A DNA stretch of 64,000 nucleotides from Halorientalis pallida (GTDB taxonomy: Archaea > Halobacteriota > Halobacteria > Halobacteriales > Haloarculaceae), in contig NZ_RDFA01000005.1 of assembly GCF_004118325.1 (NCBI RefSeq), positions 310,001 to 374,000 on the forward strand. Direction: 5' to 3'. The position numbers were made by a program, and so were the translations under genes. The notes below the pieces were generated by a model that was given only the letters and a program-made list of their open reading frames with translations, was not told the DNA's origin and searched no databases. Position 1 is the first letter of the stretch, and each line of letters begins with the position of its first letter. Below, in pieces: positions 53,474-62,955 of this stretch.

Positions 53474-54469
53474 TCAGGGGCGTGGCGCGGCCTTCTGGAG
53501 AGCGGCTTCGGCGATGTTGCCGCCGTAGTCTGCGGTTCGGCCGATCGAGTCGACGACCAGGCCGATGGCCTGTGCGTTCTGGGAGTCGTGGTCGTGGACG
53601 GCTTCGGAGATCTCGCGTGCGCGTTCGTCGACAGAAGCGACCGTCGACCGGGCGTCGTTTGCGAGTCGGTGTGCGTCGGCTGGGTCCGATTCGAGGAGGG
53701 CGTCGATCGCCACGTCGGGAACCTCCACGGACATCTCGTGGATGTCGGTCAACTCGGTTGCGAGGTCCTGGTCGAGTTCGTCGATCTCCGTGGCGCGGTC
53801 GGCGATCTTCGTGGCGTGGTCCGCGATCCGTTCCAGTTGGCGGGCCCCGGTCTGGTAGTCGAAGCAGGTCTCCCGCGGGAGGCCGACCTCGGTGCTCGCG
53901 ACCGGATTGCGGAGGATCGTCCGGAACACACGCGAGATCAGAAACCAGAGTCTGTCGACCTCGTCGTCACGGTCGACGACGTCCCTCGCGAGTTCGTCGT
54001 CGCCTTCGAGGACGGCCTCCATCGCGTCGTTCACCATCGCCAGCGAGAAGAGGCGCATCCGTGTGAGGGAGTTCTCGACGGAGAGTTCCGAGAGGTCCAG
54101 CAGGTCCCGGAGCACGATCTCGTCGGCCGATTTCGACGTGACTTCGAGGCCGACCAGATCCTGGGCGGCGTGTCGGATGATCCGGCTCTGTGCGGCGTCG
54201 AGCCGTGGCGCCTCCAGCGTGATGCGGTCGAATCCGCTGACGTACATCGTCATGACCGCACGGGTCAACTGCTCGCCCTCCAGTCCACTCACGTCCATCG
54301 AGCCCTCGATCTCGGTCGTGCCCGGATTCGGCGACAGCAGTAGCGCCTCGCCGTCGGAGTGGAATTTGACGACGCTCCCGGCACTGACGTCGTTCAGCTT
54401 GGCCCAGTCCTTGGGGAGCGATACCGTGTACGTCGACCCGCCCGTCACCTGGACTTTCCGCGTGACCAT
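53474..54469 (-). CDS. AbrB-PhoU fusion regulator
   Basis: 331 residues from ATG 54469 (MVTRKVQVTGGSTYTV); the longer frame starting at 54505 adds an unlikely 12 residues. Residues 1-50 form an AbrB/SpoVT-type DNA-binding swapped-hairpin (VSLPKDWAKLNDVSAGSVVKF). The remainder is a two-repeat PhoU four-helix-bundle with acidic metal-binding clusters (RQLERIADHATKIADRATEID; DSIGRTADYGGNIAEA). Haloarchaeal PhoU-like regulators of this type control phosphate-related genes. The adjacent lipid gene fits a phosphate or envelope stress theme. Confidence 0.87.
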   Translation of the reverse strand: MVTRKVQVTGGSTYTVSLPKDWAKLNDVSAGSVVKFHSDGEALLLSPNPGTTEIEGSMDVSGLEGEQLTRAVMTMYVSGFDRITLEAPRLDAAQSRIIRHAAQDLVGLEVTSKSADEIVLRDLLDLSELSVENSLTRMRLFSLAMVNDAMEAVLEGDDELARDVVDRDDEVDRLWFLISRVFRTILRNPVASTEVGLPRETCFDYQTGARQLERIADHATKIADRATEIDELDQDLATELTDIHEMSVEVPDVAIDALLESDPADAHRLANDARSTVASVDERAREISEAVHDHDSQNAQAIGLVVDSIGRTADYGGNIAEAALQKAAPRP

Positions 54470-54646
54470 GGTACAGTCTGGGAGCGTCGTACGAATGAAA
54501 ACCACTCAAATCTATATATTTATGCTATGTAGTACCATGAGTTGGCGGTGTGAGGTAGTTTCTCCTGCATCTCGATTCAAGTCGCCATATGCACGTTACT
54601 CGTCCGTCTCGTCCCCAATTCGATCGGCAGAGTAGATAGTGGATTC

Positions 54647-54654
54647 TATATAGG
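54647..54654 (+). promoter_or_regulatory. TATA box for the zinc-ribbon microprotein
   Basis: CTATATAG core about 25 nt upstream of GTG 54675, matching a leaderless transcript. Confidence 0.5.
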
Positions 54655-54674
54655 CCGGGTCCGTCTGCGTCCAT

Positions 54675-54791
54675 GTGGTGCACCGACCGTTCATCTGTCG
54701 CGACTGCGGGCACGAAGCGGGTATTCGAGAGGCGACCGAAAACGGAACGTTGACCTGCCCGAACTGTCTGGGTGACAGTCTGTCTATCTAG
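54675..54791 (+). CDS. Leaderless 38-residue zinc-ribbon microprotein
   Basis: Starts at GTG 54675, ends at TAG 54791. The protein has two Cys pairs: FICRDCGHEAG and LTCPNCLG, a rubredoxin-like zinc knuckle. A TATA box sits at the leaderless spacing. The ATG at 54673 is in a different frame. Haloarchaea encode many small zinc-finger microproteins of this type; partner and role are unknown. Short length makes chance possible, but the four-Cys pattern together with a promoter argues against it. Confidence 0.72.
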   Translation: MVHRPFICRDCGHEAGIREATENGTLTCPNCLGDSLSI

Positions 54792-55288
54792 CGTCCGGCT
54801 ACTCCTTCGGTCCACGACGAAACGCCTCGAGACAGACAGAGCAGGGATGGGACGAATCGGACGTCGAATCCTCCGGCCATTCCGACGTGTCCCCTCGTCG
54901 ACCCGGGTGTCGATCGATATAGCAATACGTGCGGGTAATAGCAACGTACTTTTGTGTCTGTTGCGGGGGTGAGGGTGTGTCGGTCGCCAGTCTGTTGGAG
55001 CGGCTTCACGGATCAGTCGGACGTCGCGGTGACAGCGAGACGGACGTCGCCATCGCCCGTCAGGGTGGTGTCAGCCACGCGGCGTTCACCGCTAGTGTGC
55101 TCACACGCCTGCTCTCGGACCTACCCGATTCCCATCGGATCGTCGGCCTCAACGGGACCTCCGGCGGTGCAGTGTCCGCGAGCGACTGGTAGTCCGGCGG
55201 CTCCCAGTTCGGGGCCCGAGGGCCGCCACAGGGAGCGCCGAATCCAACCGGAAGGAGACCGAACCACAGCTTCCTTCGGAGCCGAACG
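54792..55288. other. Gap with patatin remnant
   Basis: 497 bp. The only coding-like segment is the truncated patatin-type fragment at 54977-55192. The rest (54792-54940 and 55193-55288) shows no feature beyond TATA candidates at 54915-54922 and 54947-54954. Confidence 0.5.
54977..55192 (+). pseudogene. Truncated patatin-like phospholipase, N-terminal fragment
   Basis: 71 residues from GTG 54977. RQGGVSHAAFTASVLTRLL and IVGLNGTSGGAVSAS match the start of patatin-like phospholipases (oxyanion loop and nucleophile elbow G-T-S-G-G). The reading frame stops directly after the elbow, so the Asp half of the dyad and the rest of the domain are missing. A TATA-like TACTTTTG at 54947-54954 lies at leaderless spacing, so it may still be transcribed. 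Confidence 0.6.
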
Positions 55289-56326
55289 ATGATGGGAATC
55301 GTGCCAGCGAACGGTCGTGTGCGACGGCGAGTCCGGGTAGTCGCGGGTCTACTTCTCGGTGGCGGCGCGCTGCTGGGCTATCTCTGGTTCGCCGGCTTTG
55401 GCGACATCGCCGTCAGACTCCGGGAGTTGGAGCCGGTGGTCGTCGCGCTGGTCGCTGTCCTCGTGATCGCCGAGGGAGCGGTCGACGGACTCGGGGTCTG
55501 GGCCTCGGTTCGGCCACTCGGTGACGGCCTCACTGGCCCCGAGAGCGTGCAGTTCGCCCTCGCGGGCGACTTCTTCGACATCGTCAGCCCCGCCGGCCCG
55601 GCGAGTTCCGAGCCGATCATGGCGCAGTTCGTCCACACGGCGACGGCCACGAACTACAGCGAAGCCCTCGGCGTGCGGAGCGTCGCGAAGTACGTGAAGT
55701 CTGCCGCGCAAGTCACGCTGTCGATCCTGCTCGCTCTCACCGTTCTCCAAGGGAACGCCACCGTCGGCCCGATCCTGCGTCCGCTCGGTATCGCCGGCGT
55801 CGCCATCGTCGGGCTCGGCATCCTCGTCGCCGTGGGCAGCACCGCCCTCAGCAGGGTGGCGATCTCGATCCTCACCCCGATCGCCCGCGTAATTCGGCGG
55901 TTCGTACCCTCGGTCGACCCAGACGAAGCGGGCGTGAGGGACGCAGTCGGGCGCTTTCGGCGTCGAGTCGGGGAGTTCCGAACGGTGCCGCTGCTCGTCG
56001 GGCTGATCGCCGTCGGTGGCATCCTCGAACAGACCATCGTGGCGGTCGCACTGTGGCTCCTGCTCTCGGATCTGGGCGTGGCGGTCGGGTTCGTCCCGAT
56101 CCTGCTGATCGTCCCGCTCCCGCAGGTCGGGACGGTCGTCCCGATTCCGGCGAGTCTCGGCTCCTACGACGTCCTCCTCGCCGGCGCACTCGTCCTCACG
56201 ACCGGGGCATCGGGACCGGTCGCGGCCAGTGCCGTCCTCCTCTTTCGCGGCCTCACCCTCGTGTTCGGGCTCGCGGCTGGCGGCTTCTGTGCGGCACAGC
56301 TTCGAGGGTGGGACGTTCGGCCCTGA
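55289..56326 (+). CDS. UPF0104/YbhN family (LPG-synthase-type) membrane protein
   Basis: 345 residues with eight to nine membrane helices, typical of the lysylphosphatidylglycerol synthetase transmembrane domain / UPF0104 family. RVVAGLLLGGGALLGYLWFAGF is the first helix; SPAGPASSEPIMAQFV and VVPIPASLGSYDVLLAGAL are conserved-type loops. Related proteins act in lipid or glycan transfer at the membrane. Start ATG 55289 or 55292. It precedes a sulfatase-fold gene on the same strand. Confidence 0.83.
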   Translation: MMGIVPANGRVRRRVRVVAGLLLGGGALLGYLWFAGFGDIAVRLRELEPVVVALVAVLVIAEGAVDGLGVWASVRPLGDGLTGPESVQFALAGDFFDIVSPAGPASSEPIMAQFVHTATATNYSEALGVRSVAKYVKSAAQVTLSILLALTVLQGNATVGPILRPLGIAGVAIVGLGILVAVGSTALSRVAISILTPIARVIRRFVPSVDPDEAGVRDAVGRFRRRVGEFRTVPLLVGLIAVGGILEQTIVAVALWLLLSDLGVAVGFVPILLIVPLPQVGTVVPIPASLGSYDVLLAGALVLTTGASGPVAASAVLLFRGLTLVFGLAAGGFCAAQLRGWDVRP

Positions 56327-56437
56327 CTCGTCGTCGGCGGATGTTCGCGGCCGAGTCGGGTTTCGGGTATTGTGGGATCGCGAGTGCTATTGTGCACACA
56401 TATCAATGGCTACAGTCCGGGAGGCCGTGTGTGTCGC

Positions 56438-57820
56438 ATGGGCGGCACGACCGAGTGCAACCGGGTCGTTCTGATCACGATCGATTCGTTGCGACGAGAC
56501 TGTCTCGACGAGATGCCGACGCTCCGATCGTTGGCCTCCGAGGGAGTCCACTTCCCGCAGGCCGTCGCGCACAGCAACTGGACCCCGCTCTCCTTTCCCT
56601 CCATACTCGGACCGGATCCGGTGTTCGTCCGCTCGAATGATCACGATCTCGGGACGCCGACACTGGCTGAACATCTCTCGAACCACGGCGTCGAGACGGT
56701 CGGCCTGAACGCCGCGAACGGCTTCCTGACCGAACACTGGGGGTACGATCGGGGATTCGACCAGTTCGAGTCGTTCCTGGACACGAACGGGCGCGTGAGC
56801 CAGTGGTTGGCGACGCACCCGACGACGCACGGGTGGGTTCAGCTGTTCGGGAGCGCCCTCCGCCGACCGTTCGCTCCGTCCGACGACCGCCACACGGTCG
56901 ATACCTCGAATCTCCTCGACCTCGAAGACCGGTTGTGCGAGGTCCTTCGCCCGACCCGGGGCGAGCAGTTCGTCTGGGCGCACCTGATGGACACGCACAC
57001 CCCGTACGTGCCGGCACCGCAGTACCTCTCGGACGATGCGAAGCCCTCCGTGGCGTCACAGCTCCTCCAGCAGGCGAACGCCAGTCTGGGGAATATCCTG
57101 GGGACAGCCGACATCTCATTGCTCAGGGACCGGTACCACGGCGCTGCTCGGCAGATCGACCGGAGTCTCGCCAGGATCGTCACGGTGCTTCGGGACCGCG
57201 GGCTGGCCGACGAGACCTGCCTCGTCGTGGCCGGCGATCACGGCGAGGAGTTCCTCGAACACGGACACACCGCCCACTATCCCAAACTCTACACGGAACT
57301 CCTCGAAGTACCGCTGGTCGTCCACCCGCCGGGCGGTGGTGGCAGCACCGTCGAGGCACCCGTCGGTCTCGAAGTGATTCCGGCGACCATCGCGGATCTG
57401 TTCGGGCTCGATCCGTCACCGTTCGAGGGAGCGAGCGTGCGTAGGGTGCTAGAGGGAGACGACGTCCAGCGAGACGGACCCGTCGTGTCCGTGACGGTGC
57501 GCGGTGAGTCGGTGACCACACAGCCGATTCCGCGCTCGCCGACCGACGGGTCGCTCCTGCTCTCTGCCCGTGACGAACGCTGGACGTACATCTATCACGA
57601 CGGGACCGGCGAGCGCGAACTGTACGACAGGACTACCGATCCGGGCGAACAGGACCCACTCCCCCCGGACGAGATCGCGCCGTCGACGATCGACCGCCTC
57701 CACGACGCCGTCCAGACGCGTCTCGACCGGATCCACACGCCGACGGACCAGCGTGACGACCACGGGGAGAACCCGCCCACGTCCGTGACTGAACGGCTGG
57801 AGCATCTGGGGTACTCGTGA
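56438..57820 (+). CDS. Sulfatase-fold hydrolase/transferase 1
   Basis: 460 residues from ATG 56438 (MGGTTECNRVVLITIDSLRRD). Alkaline-phosphatase superfamily: first metal motif LITIDSLRRD and second VVAGDHGEEFLEHGHT are clear. The canonical formylglycine site CxPSR is not present; the nucleophile region reads NWTPLSFPS. Action on a phosphate- or sulfate-ester (cell-surface glycan or lipid) is inferred. It converges with a second sulfatase-fold gene on the minus strand. Confidence 0.83.
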   Translation: MGGTTECNRVVLITIDSLRRDCLDEMPTLRSLASEGVHFPQAVAHSNWTPLSFPSILGPDPVFVRSNDHDLGTPTLAEHLSNHGVETVGLNAANGFLTEHWGYDRGFDQFESFLDTNGRVSQWLATHPTTHGWVQLFGSALRRPFAPSDDRHTVDTSNLLDLEDRLCEVLRPTRGEQFVWAHLMDTHTPYVPAPQYLSDDAKPSVASQLLQQANASLGNILGTADISLLRDRYHGAARQIDRSLARIVTVLRDRGLADETCLVVAGDHGEEFLEHGHTAHYPKLYTELLEVPLVVHPPGGGGSTVEAPVGLEVIPATIADLFGLDPSPFEGASVRRVLEGDDVQRDGPVVSVTVRGESVTTQPIPRSPTDGSLLLSARDERWTYIYHDGTGERELYDRTTDPGEQDPLPPDEIAPSTIDRLHDAVQTRLDRIHTPTDQRDDHGENPPTSVTERLEHLGYS

Positions 57821-58006
57821 GTGCTCCTCGCCCCGACGTTCGGGGTTCGTTACGCGGACCGTTGGGAAGACACGCGGAACGGAAGCTGGCGTGTAACCAA
57901 CAGCGGCGTGTGGTCGGGGAATTCGTTCTCCCGTACGGACAGACACGAACCGCGGGGTGATTTCGCGATTTCGACCGCAGATCGACAGGGCATCGGACGC
58001 CCAGTA

Positions 58007-59269
58007 TCAGAAATACCCGAGCGCAGCCAGTTGCTCTTTGGTCTCGTCGGCGGGTTCGCCGCGACCCACCTGTCGGACGCCAGCCGCTTCGACTGGGCGG
58101 AACGCAGCCGACAGGCGGTCCCGGCCACGGTCACTCGGCTGGCCGACCGACCCCGCACGCGGAACCTGGACCGTCCCGACGGCATCCCCCCACGAGTAGG
58201 TCTTGCGGACACCGCTGGGTGTCTGTTCGTAGACGACTCGGCTCTCCCGGAAGAACGGCCCCGGGTCTGTCACGGCGGACTCGTAGCGCCGGCGGAGTTC
58301 GCCAGTAACAGGCTGTTTCGAGGCGAGGACCTGCTCGCGAGCACAGGTGGTGCGATGCCCCTCGCGGGCAGCGTTCGCGACCTGTGGGATGGCGGTCAGC
58401 GCCGCCGGATCGGTGACGGTCCGGCCCTCGCGCTGTCGCGGTCGTTTTACTACGAGCGGAACGTGCAGCAGACTCTCCGTCGTCGGGACGATGTGGGCCG
58501 CGGCACGGGGCTGGCCCGAGAGTCGTCCGAACTCGCCGAACCCCTCGCCGTGGTCGCCGCAGACGATCAGGAGCGTATCGTCGTATTCGCCCCGGGCCCG
58601 GAGTCGTTCCACGACGGTCCCGAGAACGGCGTCGGCTTGCCGAATGCCACCGTCGTACAGCGATTCGAGCCCAGAGAGGTGCCAGTAGGGAACGTCGCCA
58701 CCGTGGACCGGGAACTCCCAGCGGATCGGGAGGTCGGCCTGGAGCCGCCGGGCGTCACGATCGCCCCAGTGGTCGTACTCCTGGGCGGGCTGGTACGGTC
58801 GGTGGGCGTCCATCAGGTTGAGACAGGCCGCCCACTCGTCACGCTCGCTCGTCCAGTCCAGCATCGCGTCGGCGTAGTAGAAGCCGTCCGGTCGCTGGCC
58901 CTCGGGGTACTCGCCGTCGGGGACCGTCACGACGGTATCGAACGGTTCGTCGAGCCCGGCGGGGTGTGACGCGACGAACCCGTTCTCCGTGAATAGTCCC
59001 GTGTCGTAGCCGGCGTCGGCGAAGTCGTCCCAGACCGTGTGACCCGGTTCGAGTGCGTCGTGGACCGTCACCCGGTGGGCGCTGGTCTGCAACCCGGTGA
59101 ACAGCGAGACGTGGCTCGGGAGCGACCAGTTCGACGGCGCCCGCGCCTGTTCGTACACCGTGGCCTCGTCGGCCAGCGATTCGAGCGTCGGCGTCGTCTG
59201 CCTGGGGTACCCGTACAGCGAACAGTTCGCCGCGCGTACTGAATCCAGTACCACGAGAAGCAGGTTCAT
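58007..59269 (-). CDS. Sulfatase-fold hydrolase/transferase 2
   Basis: 420 residues from ATG 59269 (MNLLLVVLDSVRAANCSLYGY); a longer frame to 59296 adds nine residues. Metal motifs: LLVVLDSVRA and LIVCGDHGEGFGE. The nucleophile region is NWSLPSHVSLFTG, with Ser in the position of the usual Cys/Ser but His instead of the Arg of CxPSR. The pair of convergent genes suggests cell-surface sulfate or phosphate-ester modification. Confidence 0.83.
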   Translation of the reverse strand: MNLLLVVLDSVRAANCSLYGYPRQTTPTLESLADEATVYEQARAPSNWSLPSHVSLFTGLQTSAHRVTVHDALEPGHTVWDDFADAGYDTGLFTENGFVASHPAGLDEPFDTVVTVPDGEYPEGQRPDGFYYADAMLDWTSERDEWAACLNLMDAHRPYQPAQEYDHWGDRDARRLQADLPIRWEFPVHGGDVPYWHLSGLESLYDGGIRQADAVLGTVVERLRARGEYDDTLLIVCGDHGEGFGEFGRLSGQPRAAAHIVPTTESLLHVPLVVKRPRQREGRTVTDPAALTAIPQVANAAREGHRTTCAREQVLASKQPVTGELRRRYESAVTDPGPFFRESRVVYEQTPSGVRKTYSWGDAVGTVQVPRAGSVGQPSDRGRDRLSAAFRPVEAAGVRQVGRGEPADETKEQLAALGYF

Positions 59270-59383
59270 ACCGGTCCCAGACGTGGAAGCGGCCAAGAAC
59301 TTGCTAAGAGGTGTATATATCAGTGTAGTGTGGTACAGAGCGGTATTGCCAGGTCGCGGGAGCGTATCGCGGAGACGAGACGA

Positions 59384-60379
59384 TCAGAAATCCCCGAGTG
59401 TCGTCTGGTTTCGCTGCAGCGACTGCGCGGGATAGGGCGTTTCGCTCGTGAGGTACGACGCGAACTCGTCGACGGCGCCGTGCTGGACGTACACCTGCTC
59501 CGGGTCGACACCGCGAACGAGATCGAGCAGTTCTTCGTGGTCGCAGTGATCGGAGAGGACGAACGTTTCGTCGTAGTCACCTCGAAACTTGAAGCTGCTG
59601 TCGATCGCCCAACCCGAGAAGCCGGCCTTGATCGCGTCGCTCGATTCACGCAACTGCTCGACGAAGGAGAGGGAGTTCGTCTGTCCAGGCAACACCAGGA
59701 CGTCGTCGGCCGACAGTTCGGTCGCTCGTTCGTACGGCTGTGCGCCAAAATCGACGTCGAGATGAGCCTCGACGACGCCATTGATCTCCGCGATGGCATC
59801 GGTGACGAGGAGTCTCGATCTCCCGGCACGCTGTGCGAGGAGTTGTATTTCCTGGGCACGACCCAGCGTGTAGCCCATACAGATCACCGGCTGGTCGGCC
59901 GTGTCCTCGAACCAGTCGACGACCTCGGCTTCGAGTTGGGCCTGTGAGGGGAAGACGTACTCCGGCGTGCCGTAGGTCGCCTCGACGACGAGGACATCCG
60001 CGTCGACCGGTTCGAAGCCGTCGAGATAGAACCGATCTCGCGTCGACACGTCACCGGTGTACAGGATACGGACGGGTTCGTCGCGTGCGGTGTCCTCTGC
60101 GGTGAGCAGCGCCGCTCGGGATCCGGGCACGTGTCCCGCATCGAGTAACTCGATGTCCGGATGGGTGGTCGGGGTCGGTGCACGGTCACGACGGACGTCC
60201 GCGAGGGCCGCCGTCAGGTCCGAACAGACCATCGAGTCGGGGGCTTCCGAGTAGAGGTGGTCGCCGTGAGCGTGACTACAGACCGCGACGTCGCCGTTCG
60301 GCCGTGACGCGTCGGCGTGGACGACCCGGCCGTCGGCGAGTTCGATCTCGATACCGTCGGTGTGCCGAACGGACGTCAC
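59384..60379 (-). CDS. MBL-fold RNA/DNA processing exonuclease (mRNA 3'-end processing factor type)
   Basis: 331 residues, metallo-beta-lactamase fold with beta-CASP-like features. Metal site: SHAHGDHL (HxHxDH form), LLDAGHVPGS, LYTGDVS, and the C-terminal LSDHCDHEELL. Ligase-associated exonucleases of this type occur next to ATP-dependent DNA ligases, and here it follows ligA on the same strand (66 nt). Role in RNA 3'-end or DNA end processing is family-level knowledge; the substrate is not determined here. Confidence 0.85.
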   Translation of the reverse strand: MTSVRHTDGIEIELADGRVVHADASRPNGDVAVCSHAHGDHLYSEAPDSMVCSDLTAALADVRRDRAPTPTTHPDIELLDAGHVPGSRAALLTAEDTARDEPVRILYTGDVSTRDRFYLDGFEPVDADVLVVEATYGTPEYVFPSQAQLEAEVVDWFEDTADQPVICMGYTLGRAQEIQLLAQRAGRSRLLVTDAIAEINGVVEAHLDVDFGAQPYERATELSADDVLVLPGQTNSLSFVEQLRESSDAIKAGFSGWAIDSSFKFRGDYDETFVLSDHCDHEELLDLVRGVDPEQVYVQHGAVDEFASYLTSETPYPAQSLQRNQTTLGDF

Positions 60380-60445
60380 TACGAACTCGTAGGGGCGGTG
60401 CCAGCAAAACGATTCTGCCCGCCGTCAGCGGACAGTGGGGGGAGT

Positions 60446-62128
60446 TCACTGGTCCTCGAACAGGGTCTCGACGCGCTCGATCGTGTCGACGTCTGCCGGC
60501 GAGAGGTCGTCACGCACGTCTAGAAATCGCGGGAAACGGAGTGCGTACCCGGACCCGTACTCGGGGGACTGCTGGATCGCTTCGTACTCGACTTCGAGGA
60601 CGACCTCGGGTCGGAGGTCGACCATCCGACCGTCCTCGGAGACGATCAGCGCCGTCAGTTTGTCGGTGAGCGCGGCCAGTTCCTCGTCAGTGTACCCGGT
60701 CGAGAGGCGACCGATTTCGGCGAACTCCCCATCGCGGTCCCGGCAGCCGAGGAACAGCCGGCCGAGATAGTCGCTCCGACGCCCCTCGCTCCACTGGGCC
60801 CGGGTCACGACGAGATCGAGTGGTTCCATCACTGGCTTTACTTTCACCATGTAGCCCACCCGCTCGCCGGGTTGGTACATCGCTGCGAGATTCTTCAGCA
60901 TCACCCCCTCGTGTCCGGCCGCGAGCGCGTCCTGATAGAAGTCGTTTGCCGACGTGTCCGTCTCGCGTGCTCGGTGGGTGGCGCGTTCGATCACACCCGC
61001 ATCGGGTTCGAACGCTCTGTCGAGTCTGTCGAGCCGATCACGGAGTGGTGTCTCGAACAGCGAGTCACCGTCGTGACTGAGGACGTCGAACAGGTAGAGC
61101 GTGACCGGTATCCGTTCGACCATCTCCGCGATGTCGTATTTGCGTTTGATGCGCCGCGAGAACTCCTGAAACGGGATCGGATCGCCGGTCTCCGGCTCGT
61201 ACCCGACGAGTTCGCCGTCGAGGAGACACCGCTTCGCGGTGACGTGCTCGGAGACTGCCTCGACCACGTCCGGGAACTGCGGCGTGACGTCTTCGAGCCG
61301 GCGGGTGTACACACGAATATCGTCACCGTCGACGTGGATCTGGACGCGAGCCCCGTCGTACTTGTACTCCAGATGTACGTCGTCGGCCTCGTCGGCGACG
61401 TCGTCGATACCGTCGCCGAGCCCCTCGGCTTTCTTCGCGAGCATCGTCTGGACCGGCCGGAACAACTCGACGTCGAGGGCGGCGAGGCCGTCGCGACCGT
61501 CGTCCCGGGCAGTCGTCGCGACGAGTCCGTAATCGTTCGTCACCTGGTGGGCGCGCTCGACCGCCTCGCTAGCCGCCCCGCTCCCGTCGAGGAACGCCGC
61601 CGCGACGGCGTCACGCATCGTGCCGTCACCGACGCCGAGCCGCATGTGTCCCAGCGCCGTGCGGACCACGTATCTCGCCTCGTCCGGGTCGGAGTCGGCG
61701 ATCAGCCCCGCGACTTCACCGACTCGTCGATCCTGACTCCCCTCGCCGTCGAACTCTGCGAGTTCGCGAAGAGTCTCGTAGACTCGTTCGAGTGTCAGCG
61801 GCTCACTGAACAGCGATTGCTGTGTCTCGTGTTCGACTGCCCAAGCGGCGGCGTCCCCGAGGTCCCCGGTCTCACTCCAGACCCTTTCGATTCGGTCGAC
61901 CCCGACACCGGTCGCCGTGTCGATCGCATCGACCGTCAAACCCGAAGAGACGCCGATTTCGGCCGTCTCCCACGGTTCGAACACCTTCCCGCGAACCGTC
62001 GCGACGACCAGCGGTACCGTGTCCGCATCCGTTTCGGTCAACCAGTCCGCCAGGATCCGGACCTGTTCCAGATCCGCGTCGGTGGCCGCCAATCGGTCAC
62101 AGAACGTCGCGAACTCGGCGTACTCCAT
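60446..62128 (-). CDS. ATP-dependent DNA ligase
   Basis: Seals nicks in replication and repair. 560 residues. N-terminal DNA-binding domain, then the adenylation motif EYKYDGAR with catalytic Lys256, motifs DGELVGYEPETG and EGVMLKN, and the OB domain ending with LRFPRFLDVRDD. The length is normal for archaeal ligases. It stands next to the replication origin and Orc1, a replication neighbourhood. Confidence 0.95.
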   Translation of the reverse strand: MEYAEFATFCDRLAATDADLEQVRILADWLTETDADTVPLVVATVRGKVFEPWETAEIGVSSGLTVDAIDTATGVGVDRIERVWSETGDLGDAAAWAVEHETQQSLFSEPLTLERVYETLRELAEFDGEGSQDRRVGEVAGLIADSDPDEARYVVRTALGHMRLGVGDGTMRDAVAAAFLDGSGAASEAVERAHQVTNDYGLVATTARDDGRDGLAALDVELFRPVQTMLAKKAEGLGDGIDDVADEADDVHLEYKYDGARVQIHVDGDDIRVYTRRLEDVTPQFPDVVEAVSEHVTAKRCLLDGELVGYEPETGDPIPFQEFSRRIKRKYDIAEMVERIPVTLYLFDVLSHDGDSLFETPLRDRLDRLDRAFEPDAGVIERATHRARETDTSANDFYQDALAAGHEGVMLKNLAAMYQPGERVGYMVKVKPVMEPLDLVVTRAQWSEGRRSDYLGRLFLGCRDRDGEFAEIGRLSTGYTDEELAALTDKLTALIVSEDGRMVDLRPEVVLEVEYEAIQQSPEYGSGYALRFPRFLDVRDDLSPADVDTIERVETLFEDQ

Positions 62129-62279
62129 CCGACCGTACTATGGATTCCACGTGGTTAACTTCCAGTCTCGATTCGATGAGTGGCGGAGTCGATGAAACAC
62201 CGGCTCGGAGAATCGGAAACGATTCGGCGACAGGGGCGACTTGCTTGGGTCTCGGTTTCTGGAGGGCCGGACCACGACA

Positions 62280-62321
62280 GTTACCCCACGAACGGTGTAT
62301 AGTCCGAATATGTGGGGTAAC
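62280..62321. repeat. 10-bp inverted repeat GTTACCCCAC/GTGGGGTAAC
   Basis: Perfect arms GTTACCCCAC (62280-62289) and GTGGGGTAAC (62312-62321) with a 22-bp spacer, at the left end of the origin. It could be a protein-binding dyad or mark transcription termination between origin and ligase. Confidence 0.6.
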
Positions 62322-62372
62322 AAACGTGTCAGGTCCGGTCGGCGAGTCCGATCGTCCCGACCATCGATCCAG

Positions 62373-62393
62373 ACACACCTCTATCGATGTGTA
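62373..62393 (-). repeat. Origin box 1 (minus orientation)
   Basis: Reverse complement reads ACACATCGATAGAGGTGTGT. The shared core with boxes 2-5 is TCGATAGAGG. Confidence 0.75.
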
Positions 62394-62459
62394 TTCGCTC
62401 TCCAGGTAGGCGGAACTCGAGGAGGGTGTTCGGTGAGTGATTACACGGCTTGTTCGCCG

Positions 62460-62511
62460 GCTCGATAGTGTGGTAGACGATCAGAGGCTCGATAGTGTGG
62501 TAGACGATCAG
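62460..62511 (+). repeat. 25-bp direct repeat, two copies, in the origin
   Basis: Copies at 62460-62484 and 62487-62511 are identical over 25 bases, beginning GCTCGATAGTGTGG and ending GACGATCAG; period 27 bp. CGATAGTGTGG resembles the box core CGATAGAGGGG, so these may be weak initiator sites. Confidence 0.75.
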
Positions 62512-62531
62512 CGAGGTGATCGAACACACTG

Positions 62532-62553
62532 ACACCCCTCTATCGATGTGTTC
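62532..62553 (-). repeat. Origin box 2 (minus orientation)
   Basis: Reverse complement begins GAACACATCGATAGAGGGG and continues TGT, almost identical to box 4 in the opposite orientation. Confidence 0.8.
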
Positions 62554-62730
62554 TTCCGGGAAGGGCAAGGGGGTTGTACAGGGACTGCTCGGGATTCAGG
62601 ATAGCGGACCCGACGAAGGTGCAGGCTAACGGTCGTGAGTAGGCAGAACACACACAGCTCCAGTGAGTGAGATCGGAGTTTCTAGAGATACTCCGCCGAC
62701 AACAAACGACTAGCGGGGACCGAACACATC

Positions 62731-62753
62731 GAACACTTCGATAGAGGGGTGTG
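62731..62753 (+). repeat. Origin box 3 (plus orientation)
   Basis: GAACACTTCGATAGAGGGG followed by TGTG repeats. A partial GAACACATC precedes it at 62722-62730. Confidence 0.8.
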
Positions 62754-62955
62754 TGTGTCTAGTTTCTAGCTAGCTAGAAGAGAAGAGAGAGAGAGTGGAG
62801 AAACCAGCAACGCTGGCCGCCTCTAGAACTAGTGTGGTCCGTGGTAGAGATCTCGTATCATCAAAAATCCCGATCTGAGGATCTTCTTCTGTCGATTCTG
62901 TGTACATCCACCCGCTCCCCACTCGCTCTCCAACCCCCCACCCTCTCGATCACTC

